This document shows positions 1 through 5,700 of a stretch of 5,700 nt of DNA, one piece after another. Both the position numbers and the translations under genes were made by a program. The notes under the pieces are model-generated. The model saw only the letters and a list, made by a program, of their open reading frames with translations. It was not told where the DNA came from and ran no database searches. How positions within the stretch are numbered: position 1 is the first letter of the stretch; every line of letters starts with the position of its first letter. The stretch comes from Prevotella sp. (lineage in GTDB: Bacteria > Bacteroidota > Bacteroidia > Bacteroidales > Bacteroidaceae), in NCBI GenBank assembly GCA_021204565.1, contig JAJPZE010000266.1, positions 1-5,700 on the forward strand, given 5' to 3'.

Positions 1-19
1 AATCATTAAAATATTATTT

Positions 20-1180
20 ATGGATATAGAGAAAGTAAGGAGTCGCTTTGTCAAACACTTTGACGGCAAGACCGGCAACGTATATTTCGCGCCGGGAAGA
101 ATTAATCTTATAGGCGAGCATACCGATTATAACGGCGGGTTCGTGTTCCCCGGAGCGGTCAACTGCGGTATTATGGCAGAGGCGCGGGTCAACGGTACGA
201 AGACCGTTATGGCGTATTCGATTGACCTGAAAGACAGAGTCGAATGGCGCACCGATGACCCGGACGGGCCGAAGGCGACGTGGGCGAGGTATATCTACGG
301 CGTGATGCGCGAGTTTATCGACTTGGGTGTAGAGGTCGGCGGATTTAATATTGCGTTCATGGGCGATGTGCCTTTGGGCGCGGGAATGTCCTCCTCCGCC
401 GCACTTGAAGTGTGCATCGGCGTCGCTCTGAACGACCTTTTTGCCGACAATAAGATAACTACCTGGCAGATTGCACGCGCCGGCCAGGCAACCGAGCACA
501 AGTATGTGGGGGTGAACTGCGGTATCATGGATCAATTCGCATCGGCGTTCGGCAAGACGGGGAAACTAATGCGGCTCGACTGCAATTCGTCGGAATTCGA
601 GTATTATCCCTTTGAGCCGAACGGATACAAACTTGTATTGATTAACTCTTGCGTTAAGCACGAGTTAGTCGGGAGCCCGTATAACGACCGCCGCCGGAGC
701 TGCGAGAACGTCGTCAAAGCCGTTGCCGGACTGCATCCGGGGCAACCGATTAAGACGCTCCGCGACTGTTCCTGGGACAACTTGGCGGAGGTTAAGCCGC
801 TTTGCTCCGCAGATGATATACAACGCGCGACATACGTGCTTGGCGAGAAGGACCGCGTCCTTGCCGTGTGCGACGCATTGGTGAAGGGTGATTATGAGGA
901 GGTCGGCAAACAGATGTACCTCACTCACAAGGGTCTGTCTAAGGATTACGAGGTTTCGTGTGAGGAGCTTGACTTCCTCAATGATGTTGCCCTCGAATGC
1001 GGTGTGAGCGGCTCGCGCATCATGGGCGGCGGGTTCGGCGGCTGCACGATCAACCTTGTAAAGGATGTCGTATATGATACTTTTGTCAAGACGGCGGTGG
1101 AGAAGTTCGCGGCTAAATATAAGAAAGTGCCGGTTGTCATCCCCGTTATCATCGGCGATGGCGGGCGCAGAATATTCTGA
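20..1180 (+). CDS. galK: galactokinase (GHMP kinase family)
   Basis: Cytoplasmic kinase that uses ATP to convert alpha-D-galactose to galactose-1-phosphate, the first committed step of the Leloir pathway. At 386 aa it has the usual bacterial galactokinase length and looks complete. Visible motifs in order: the galactokinase signature GRINLIGEHTDYNGG at residues 26-40 (R27, E33, H34 and D36 correspond to the catalytic arginine and sugar-binding residues of the family); the GHMP phosphate-binding loop PLGAGMSSSAALE at 118-130; GIMDQFAS at 168-175, with D171 as the expected catalytic base; and the C-terminal GGGFGGC motif at 336-342. The ATG at 20 is chosen because MDIEKVRSRF resembles Bacteroides-group galactokinase N-termini. 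No in-frame stop lies between it and the window edge, so an earlier start is formally possible. The 19 nt before it are AT-rich with no clear Shine-Dalgarno site; any promoter lies outside the window. An epimerase gene follows after 7 bp, indicating an operon. Confidence 0.97.
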   Translation: MDIEKVRSRFVKHFDGKTGNVYFAPGRINLIGEHTDYNGGFVFPGAVNCGIMAEARVNGTKTVMAYSIDLKDRVEWRTDDPDGPKATWARYIYGVMREFIDLGVEVGGFNIAFMGDVPLGAGMSSSAALEVCIGVALNDLFADNKITTWQIARAGQATEHKYVGVNCGIMDQFASAFGKTGKLMRLDCNSSEFEYYPFEPNGYKLVLINSCVKHELVGSPYNDRRRSCENVVKAVAGLHPGQPIKTLRDCSWDNLAEVKPLCSADDIQRATYVLGEKDRVLAVCDALVKGDYEEVGKQMYLTHKGLSKDYEVSCEELDFLNDVALECGVSGSRIMGGGFGGCTINLVKDVVYDTFVKTAVEKFAAKYKKVPVVIPVIIGDGGRRIF

Positions 1181-1187
1181 TAAGGTT

Positions 1188-2363
1188 ATGAAAAAGTTTT
1201 TTATTGCCGGCAGCGCGGCGTGCGTCATACTGCTTGCCGCGTGCGGGGGGAATGGCGCGCGTTTGACCAAATCGGGGCTCGACCCGGCGCGGTTCGACAC
1301 TGTCGCCGGAGAGAAACATATCGCGCTGTATACATTGACCAACGCTGACGGCATGGAGGTGTGTATAACCAACTTCGGCGGGCGCGTGGTTTCGATTATG
1401 GCTAAGGACAAGAACAAAGATTCGTTTAGGGATGTTGTTCTCGGATATGATAATATCGCGCAATATATGGACACCGTCAACAACGCGTCCGACTTCGGGG
1501 CGGCGATAGGGCGTTACGCCAATCGTATCAATCACGGACAATTGGTTATCGGCGGCGAGAAAGTGCAGCTACCCGTCAATAACTTCGGGCATTGTCTGCA
1601 TGGAGGACCCTCCGGCTGGCAGTATCAGGTGTATGACGTTGACGAGGAGGCGACGAACGACTCGACCCTGACGCTCGTCATGCACTCGCCCGACGGCGAT
1701 AACGGTTTCCCGGGCAATATAGACGCAACGGTGGTTTATACGCTGACGGCGGACAACACCTTGGATATAACGTTCCGCGCGACAACCGACAAGGAAACGG
1801 TAATCAATATGACGAACCATTCGTACTTTAATCTGAGCGGCAACCCGGCGGTGGCGGGCACGAACATGGTGTTATATGTAAACGCGGACAACTATACCCC
1901 GACGGACTCCACATATATGACCACGGGCGAGGTGCGCTCCGTTCGCGGCAACCAGTTTGACTTCCGGAGCGCGAAAGCTCTGTACACCTGTATCGCCGAC
2001 ACAACGGGTATGAACGGGCAACAGATAAAGTATGCGGGCGGCTTTGACCACAACTGGTGCCTCAACACGTATAAAGACGGCGAGGGCGACGATACCAAGG
2101 TTGCCGCGTCGCTCTATTCTCCCGACTCCGGCATCTTTATGCAGGTGTACACCAACGAGCCGGGTCTGCAAGTATATACGGGCAATTTCCTCGACGGAGG
2201 ACATATCGGCAAGCACGGCATCGCATACCCGCAACACGCGTCCGTTTGTCTTGAGACGCAGAAGTATCCCGATGCTCCGAACAAGCCCGACTGGACGCAG
2301 GCAACGCTTCGCCCGGGCGAGACATATTACAGCCATGTGGCTTATCACTTCTCTGTAAGATAG
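1188..2363 (+). CDS. galM: aldose 1-epimerase (mutarotase), predicted lipoprotein
   Basis: Interconverts alpha and beta anomers of galactose or glucose and so supplies the alpha form that galactokinase needs. The 391-aa protein starts with MKKFF, a hydrophobic stretch and lipobox L16-A-A-C19, so it should be exported, cleaved before C19 and lipid-anchored. The residues after the cysteine (GGNGARL) lack the acidic surface-export signal known in Bacteroidetes, which favours a periplasm-facing location (inference). The mutarotase fold follows: ITNFGG (60-65), GRYANRI (108-114), CLHGG with H138, TNHSYFNLSG with catalytic-type H211, FDHNW with sugar-binding D287, and CLETQ with the expected catalytic base E356. 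All expected active-site residues are present. The frame is open back to 1065, but ATG 1188 is preferred: it creates the signal peptide and leaves a 7-bp gap after galK instead of a long overlap. A hairpin terminator follows. Sugar specificity (galactose, glucose or another aldose) cannot be read from the sequence; the galK linkage favours galactose. Confidence 0.95.
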   Translation: MKKFFIAGSAACVILLAACGGNGARLTKSGLDPARFDTVAGEKHIALYTLTNADGMEVCITNFGGRVVSIMAKDKNKDSFRDVVLGYDNIAQYMDTVNNASDFGAAIGRYANRINHGQLVIGGEKVQLPVNNFGHCLHGGPSGWQYQVYDVDEEATNDSTLTLVMHSPDGDNGFPGNIDATVVYTLTADNTLDITFRATTDKETVINMTNHSYFNLSGNPAVAGTNMVLYVNADNYTPTDSTYMTTGEVRSVRGNQFDFRSAKALYTCIADTTGMNGQQIKYAGGFDHNWCLNTYKDGEGDDTKVAASLYSPDSGIFMQVYTNEPGLQVYTGNFLDGGHIGKHGIAYPQHASVCLETQKYPDAPNKPDWTQATLRPGETYYSHVAYHFSVR

Positions 2364-2387
2364 GGAGAGAACAAACACAACAAAATC

Positions 2388-2436
2388 AAGCAGAGAGAGA
2401 CGTAGCAATAATTGCATCTCTCTCTGTTTATGTATA
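2388..2436 (+). terminator. hairpin terminator after galM
   Basis: Positions 2391-2400 (cagagagaga) pair perfectly with 2417-2426 (tctctctctg), giving a 10-bp stem. It can be extended outward by one G-U and two A-U pairs (2388-2390 with 2427-2429). The 16-nt loop can form a small inner helix (gca 2405-2407 with tgc 2413-2415). The stem begins 27 nt after the galM stop and is followed by a T-rich but interrupted stretch starting gttta. Position and shape fit an intrinsic terminator for the galK-galM transcript. The weak T-tract leaves efficiency uncertain. Confidence 0.65.
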
Positions 2437-2456
2437 TGTTGATTTACCCTATTTTG

Positions 2457-2488
2457 TTTGTATGTTTTGCACCTTTGCTCTACCTTTG
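2457..2488 (+). promoter_or_regulatory. Bacteroidetes sigma-70-type promoter for the spmAB operon
   Basis: A -33 element TTTG at 2457-2460 is followed, after 20 nt, by TACCTTTG at 2481-2488. This matches the phylum-specific -7 consensus TAnnTTTG at every specified base, and the spacing is that expected for Bacteroidetes housekeeping promoters. Transcription would begin near 2492-2497, giving a leader of roughly 30 nt before the ATG at 2524. It lies just past the galM terminator, so the downstream genes appear to be an independent transcription unit. No operator could be identified, apart from a short direct repeat overlapping the -7 box. Confidence 0.75.
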
Positions 2489-2490
2489 CT
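2471..2490. repeat. 9-bp tandem direct repeat overlapping the -7 box
   Basis: ACCTTTGCT occurs at 2471-2479 and again at 2482-2490, with an 11-bp period. The second copy contains the last seven bases of the -7 element. The first copy carries CACCTTTG, which lacks the initial TA and has no TTTG about 20 nt upstream, so it is unlikely to be a second promoter. It could be a duplicated promoter fragment, a site for a regulator binding on one face of the helix, or chance. Confidence 0.5.
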
Positions 2491-2523
2491 TGGTGATTTA
2501 ACTCTGCGTGCAGGTAAGGGTCA

Positions 2524-3753
2524 ATGGCGTTAAACTACATTTGGATTGCATTCTTTATTGTTGCGTTCGCCGTCGGAGCGGTCAAGACGGTTTTCTTCGG
2601 GGATTATGACGTGTTCCCCGAGATGATGTCGTCGACGTTCACATCGGCACACACGGCGTTTGAGATCAGTCTCGGCTTGACGGGAGTGCTTGCGTTGTGG
2701 CTCGGCATAATGCGTATCGGGGAGAAAGGCGGTGTGGTTAATGCGTTGTCGCGTCTGCTCTCGCCGGTGTTCGTCCGGCTCTTCCCCGACATTCCAAAAG
2801 GGCATCCCGCGGCGGGGAGCATATTTATGAACATTGCCGCCAATATGCTCGGTCTCGACAACGCCGCCACTCCTTTAGGGCTTAAAGCTATGAGCCAAAT
2901 GCAAGAGCTCAACGAGAAGAAAGACACGGCAACGGATCCGATGATTATGTTCCTTGTGTTGAACACGTCGGGACTGACGGTTATCCCGGTCAGCATAATG
3001 GTTTACCGGGCGCAATTAGGTGCCGCGAACCCGACCGACGTATTCGTTCCGCTGTTGCTCTCCACGTTCTTTTCAACTCTCGCCGGCGTGGTTGCGGTAT
3101 GTCTATACCAACGGATTAACCTGTTCAACCGCACGCTCCTCGCCACATTATTCATAATGTGTCTCTTTGTTGCGGGTATCGTTTGGGGCGTATCAATGTT
3201 GGATAAAGAGCGGCTGAACATTGTCAGCAGCCTGACCGCGAGCATACTTCTGACCGGCGTTATAGTTGCGTTTGTCCTTGCCGGGATGCGCAAGAGAGTG
3301 AATGTTTATGAGGCGTTTATAGAGGGCGCGAAAGACGGTTTTACAACCGCCGTGCGTATCATTCCTTATCTTATAGCTATACTTGTCGCGGTCGGGATGT
3401 TCCGTGCGTCGGGCGCAATGGATATGTTAATCTCCGGCATGCGTTGGTTAGTTGCTATTACGGGTTGCGATACGTCGTTTGTTGAGGCGTTGCCGACGGC
3501 GTTGATGAAGCCGCTGTCGGGCAGCGGGGCGCGCGGTCTGATGATTGATGCGATGAGTACATACGGCGTTGATAGTTACGTCGGGCGGCTCGTCTGCTTG
3601 TTTCAAGGCAGTTGCGACACTACCTTTTATATCCTTGCGGTTTACTTCGGGAGCGTTGGCATCCGTTATACGCGGCACGCCGTAACGTGCGGTTTGCTTG
3701 CCGATTTGGCGGGAGTAGTCGCCGCGATATTTATCTCCAACGTGTTCTTTTAG
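2524..3753 (+). CDS. fused SpmA-SpmB nucleoside recognition (Gate) domain membrane protein
   Basis: Integral membrane protein of 409 aa in which homologues of the two Bacillus spore maturation proteins, SpmA and SpmB, are joined head to tail. The SpmA-like half (about 1-200) contains NMLGLDNAATPLGLKAM at 107-123. The SpmB-like half (about 230-409) contains VYEAFIEGAKDGF (261-273), LSGSGARGLMIDAM (331-344) and QGSCDTTFYILAVYFGSVG (361-379). Each half carries a Gate / nucleoside-recognition type domain. I estimate about ten hydrophobic segments, at roughly 4-22, 48-64, 95-112, 139-163, 172-194, 205-225, 233-254, 275-294, 362-380 and 388-406. Separate SpmA and SpmB are linked to spore core dehydration in Bacillus; in a non-sporulating lineage the role and substrate are unknown, with transport a reasonable guess. 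The ATG at 2524 follows a modest AAGGG and lies about 30 nt from the predicted transcription start. The flippase gene begins 6 bp after the stop, so translational coupling is likely. Confidence 0.9.
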   Translation: MALNYIWIAFFIVAFAVGAVKTVFFGDYDVFPEMMSSTFTSAHTAFEISLGLTGVLALWLGIMRIGEKGGVVNALSRLLSPVFVRLFPDIPKGHPAAGSIFMNIAANMLGLDNAATPLGLKAMSQMQELNEKKDTATDPMIMFLVLNTSGLTVIPVSIMVYRAQLGAANPTDVFVPLLLSTFFSTLAGVVAVCLYQRINLFNRTLLATLFIMCLFVAGIVWGVSMLDKERLNIVSSLTASILLTGVIVAFVLAGMRKRVNVYEAFIEGAKDGFTTAVRIIPYLIAILVAVGMFRASGAMDMLISGMRWLVAITGCDTSFVEALPTALMKPLSGSGARGLMIDAMSTYGVDSYVGRLVCLFQGSCDTTFYILAVYFGSVGIRYTRHAVTCGLLADLAGVVAAIFISNVFF

Positions 3754-3759
3754 GCGTAT

Positions 3760-5199
3760 ATGGCGGGTTTGAAGTCACTAATGAAGGATACTGCAATCTA
3801 CGGGATGAGCAGTATTGCGGGGCGTTTTCTGAATTATCTTCTTGTTCCGCTCTATACTTATTATATGCCCAAAGCGTCGGGCGACTACGGCGTGAGCGTC
3901 AACATATATGCATATACGGCGCTCATCCTCGTCGTTCTTACGTTCGGGATGGAGACAACATTCTTCCGTTTCGCCAATAAGGAGGGGGAGAAAGCGGATA
4001 CGGTTTTCAGCACGGGAATGCTTGTTGTTGGTTGTCTGTCGGCTGTTTTCCTTGCCCTTGTGTTCGCTTTCACCGTTCCGATTTGCAATGCTTTGGGGTA
4101 CGCGAACCACCGCAGCTATGTCCTTATAATGGCGGTTACGGTTGCATTAGACGCGGTAAAGGCATTGCCGTTCAGTTATCTAAGATTTGAGAAGAAAGCT
4201 CTTCTGTTTGCCGGTCTGCAATTGTTGAACATCTTGTTAAATGTCGTCTTGAATGTCGTGTTCTTTGTTTTCTTGGGGCGTGGGCAGGTGTTGTGGGTGT
4301 TCGCAATCAATCTTCTTTGCTCGGCGTTGATATTTCTCTGTTTCGTCCCGCGATTCTTCCGCATACGTTGGAGCTTGGATTTCGGTTTGCTCCGCCGTAT
4401 GTTAAGCTACTCTTGGCCAATCCTCGTGCTTGGCATCGCGGGTATTTTAAACCAAACGGCGGACAAGATTATCTATCCGTTGATATGCCCGGGTAAATTA
4501 GACGAGCTCGGGGTATACGGCGCGTGTGTTAAGATTGCGATGATTATGGCGATGATTACCCAGGCGTTCCGATACGCTTACGAGCCGATTGTGTTCGCCA
4601 AAGTGAGGGACGACGACGCAAAGTCGTATTACGCCGCTGCGATGAAGTTCTTCATTGTCTTCACCCTTTTCGCGTTTCTTTGCGTTACGGCGTATATGAA
4701 TGTATTGCAACATATTATCGGGCGCGAGTACCGCTCGGGGTTGGTTGTCGTGCCGATAGTGATGCTTGCGGAGATAATGATGGGGGTGTATTTCAATCTC
4801 TCATTCTGGTATAAAACCATTGACAAGACGCTGTGGGGAGCTGTCTTCTCCGGCATCGGATGCTTGGCTCTCGTGGCTGTGAACGTATGTTTCATCCCTA
4901 CTTGGGGGTATATGGCTTGCGCTTGGGGCGGAGTATTCGGTTACGGCATACCTATGATATTGTCGTATATTGTGGGTCAACGTATAAATCCGATTGCTTA
5001 TCCGCTCCGCTCAATACTTATCTATACGCTTCTTGCGGCGGTGTTCTTCGCCCTTATGGAGCTGTTGCCCAAGAGCTTGCCGGCGGCGTTACGGCTCGGC
5101 ATTAACACGGTCCTCGTCCTTGCATACGCCGCGCACGCGGCATATCACGACTTACCTATCGCCTCTCTGCCGGTTATAAGGCGGTTTGTTAAGAAATAA
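3760..5199 (+). CDS. polysaccharide/oligosaccharide flippase, MOP superfamily (Wzx/MurJ-like)
   Basis: Cytoplasmic-membrane protein of 479 aa from the polysaccharide biosynthesis / MATE-like superfamily, whose members flip lipid-linked sugars from the inner to the outer leaflet. The N-terminus (MAGLKSLMKDTAIYG, then GRFLNYLLVPLYT at 21-33) is typical of this family in Bacteroides-group genomes. About 14 hydrophobic helices are visible, near 14-34, 46-66, 86-106, 116-136, 147-172, 176-196, 215-235, 254-272, 294-314, 326-348, 360-380, 385-405, 418-435 and 445-462, which matches the superfamily topology. Other landmarks are the amphipathic segment FGMETTFFRFANKE (62-75) and SYSWPILVLGIAG (216-228) opening the second half. 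ATG 3760 is preferred over the in-frame ATG at 3781 because it sits 6 bp after the previous stop and preserves the conserved start. No glycosyltransferases or other surface-polysaccharide genes are nearby, so the substrate cannot be assigned; capsule, O-antigen, another glycan lipid or lipid II are all possible. Confidence 0.92.
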   Translation: MAGLKSLMKDTAIYGMSSIAGRFLNYLLVPLYTYYMPKASGDYGVSVNIYAYTALILVVLTFGMETTFFRFANKEGEKADTVFSTGMLVVGCLSAVFLALVFAFTVPICNALGYANHRSYVLIMAVTVALDAVKALPFSYLRFEKKALLFAGLQLLNILLNVVLNVVFFVFLGRGQVLWVFAINLLCSALIFLCFVPRFFRIRWSLDFGLLRRMLSYSWPILVLGIAGILNQTADKIIYPLICPGKLDELGVYGACVKIAMIMAMITQAFRYAYEPIVFAKVRDDDAKSYYAAAMKFFIVFTLFAFLCVTAYMNVLQHIIGREYRSGLVVVPIVMLAEIMMGVYFNLSFWYKTIDKTLWGAVFSGIGCLALVAVNVCFIPTWGYMACAWGGVFGYGIPMILSYIVGQRINPIAYPLRSILIYTLLAAVFFALMELLPKSLPAALRLGINTVLVLAYAAHAAYHDLPIASLPVIRRFVKK

Positions 5200-5237
5200 T
5201 TTTAATATACAAACATATGAAACGGATAATTTTAATA
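5196..5237. repeat. 12-bp direct repeat spanning the flippase stop and the peptidase start
   Basis: ATAATTTTAATA occurs at 5196-5207, covering the flippase TAA stop, and again at 5226-5237 within codons 4-7 of the peptidase gene, with a 30-bp period. The copies are identical and flank the peptidase start codon. The unit is very AT-rich, so chance is quite possible. It may simply mark an AT-rich, weakly structured translation-initiation region, which is common in this phylum. Confidence 0.4.
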
Positions 5238-5700
5238 CTTGCCCTCGCGCCGTTGTTTGCGGTTTCGTCGCGGGCGGATGAAGGGATGTGGACGCTCGTC
5301 GACTTGCCTCAGGCGGTTTACGACCGGATGACGGAGGAGGGTTATGATATGAGCTACGGCTCTCTGTACTGCGATTCCGATGCGATATACAAGGCTGTGG
5401 TCAACTTCGGAGACTACTGCACGGGCGTTGTGGTCTCTGCCGACGGCTTGCTGTTTACCAATCACCACTGCGGATTTGAATCAATACGGGCGATCTCGAC
5501 CGTAGATCACGATTACATGCTCAACGGGTTCTGCGCCGAAGATTATAGCGGCGAGTTGCCCAACGACGACCTTTTCGTCTCGTTCCTCGTCGCTCAAAAG
5601 GACGTAACGGCTCTTGTCGAAGAACACGATTTCCGTTCTCTTGATGCGGACAAGCGCGAGGAAGTGCTTAATATAATAGAGGACATGGAGAACAAGAGGA
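5217..5700 (+). CDS. S46 family serine peptidase (DPP7/DPP11-type), 5' part only
   Basis: First 161 codons of an exported dipeptidyl-peptidase; the gene runs off the window (family members are about 700 aa). Residues 1-20 form a signal peptide: MKR, a hydrophobic core LILALAPLFAV, and a likely cut after S18-R19-A20. The mature protein would then begin DEGMW, a typical S46 N-terminus. Next come VVNFGDYCTGVVVSADGL (61-78) and TNHHCGF (81-87), the chymotrypsin-like motif with the catalytic histidine (probably H84). STVDHDYMLNGF (94-105) and LPNDDLFVSF (114-123) are also family-like. Such enzymes remove dipeptides from peptide N-termini in the periplasm and serve amino-acid nutrition in Bacteroidetes. 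The catalytic Asp and Ser, and the residue separating DPP7 (hydrophobic) from DPP11 (Asp/Glu) specificity, lie outside the window. The start is 17 bp after the flippase stop, in an AT-rich spacer without a Shine-Dalgarno site or clear promoter, so co-transcription with the flippase is likely but unproven. Confidence 0.93.
   Translation, partial: MKRIILILALAPLFAVSSRADEGMWTLVDLPQAVYDRMTEEGYDMSYGSLYCDSDAIYKAVVNFGDYCTGVVVSADGLLFTNHHCGFESIRAISTVDHDYMLNGFCAEDYSGELPNDDLFVSFLVAQKDVTALVEEHDFRSLDADKREEVLNIIEDMENKR

Noticed and set aside
14..535. 173-codon minus-strand open frame inside galK
   Set aside because: It is fully antisense to the conserved galactokinase signature region and shows no family resemblance.
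1065..1187. Longer galM start giving 41 extra residues
   Set aside because: The extension overlaps galK by more than 110 bp, is rich in Arg and Ser, and would bury the obvious lipoprotein signal peptide that begins at 1188.
665..1483. 272-codon open frame on the minus strand across the galK-galM junction
   Set aside because: It lies antisense to two well-identified genes, has no recognisable domain, and fits the open antisense frames expected from balanced-GC codon use.
1872..2417. 181-codon minus-strand open frame starting in the terminator hairpin
   Set aside because: Almost all of it is antisense to galM. Its start codon falls in the hairpin and no promoter or domain supports it.
2524..3753. 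Sporulation function for the SpmAB protein
   Set aside because: The names come from Bacillus homologues. Every other signal in the window points to Bacteroidetes, which are not known to sporulate, so the family is kept but not the role.
3612..3980. 122-codon plus-strand open frame bridging the SpmAB and flippase genes
   Set aside because: It overlaps the conserved C-terminus of SpmAB and the conserved N-terminus of the flippase in another frame. No domain is recognisable.
5185..5216. Possible promoter before the S46 peptidase (TTTG at 5185-5188)
   Set aside because: No TAnnTTTG-like element occurs about 20 nt downstream; the AT-rich spacer alone is not enough to call a promoter.
1..5700. 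Mobile element, defence island or other new multi-gene system
   Set aside because: No transposase, integrase, nuclease, toxin, terminal inverted repeat or spacer array is visible, and all five genes belong to recognisable housekeeping or envelope families.

Overview
The window reads as ordinary chromosomal DNA of a Bacteroidales-type gut or oral bacterium with roughly balanced GC. Four points support this. There is a Bacteroidetes-style promoter (TTTG, 20 nt, TACCTTTG). Gene starts have AT-rich leaders rather than strong Shine-Dalgarno sites. An S46 dipeptidyl-peptidase, a family typical of this phylum, is present. The galactokinase and flippase N-termini also look like Bacteroides-group proteins, from memory. 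The genus cannot be fixed from the sequence alone. All five genes are on the + strand and coding density is high.

Region 1 (about 20-2363) is a two-gene sugar unit. It has galactokinase (galK), then 7 bp later an aldose 1-epimerase (galM type) with a lipoprotein signal peptide. The epimerase would act outside the cytoplasmic membrane, interconverting sugar anomers there, while the kinase phosphorylates alpha-D-galactose in the cytoplasm. The galT, galE and sugar-transporter genes are not in the window. A strong hairpin with 10 perfect base pairs after galM (2391-2426) probably ends this transcript.

Region 2 (2364-2523) is the only sizeable intergenic gap, 160 bp. It carries the hairpin terminator, then a good match to the phylum's housekeeping promoter at 2457-2488, about 35 nt before the next start codon.

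Region 3 (2524-5700, running off the edge) is a second probable operon. It has a fused SpmA-SpmB 'nucleoside recognition' (Gate) membrane protein, then 6 bp later a 14-helix polysaccharide flippase (MOP superfamily), then 17 bp later the first 161 codons of a secreted S46 serine peptidase (DPP7/DPP11 family). The first two are tightly packed and both are integral membrane proteins. The third may be co-transcribed.

No RNA genes, insertion sequences, CRISPR arrays, phage genes or minus-strand genes could be supported. I see no convincing new multi-gene system. The observations most worth a second look are the SpmAB-flippase pairing in a lineage that does not sporulate, the compartment split between GalK and GalM, and the well-formed terminator-promoter junction.
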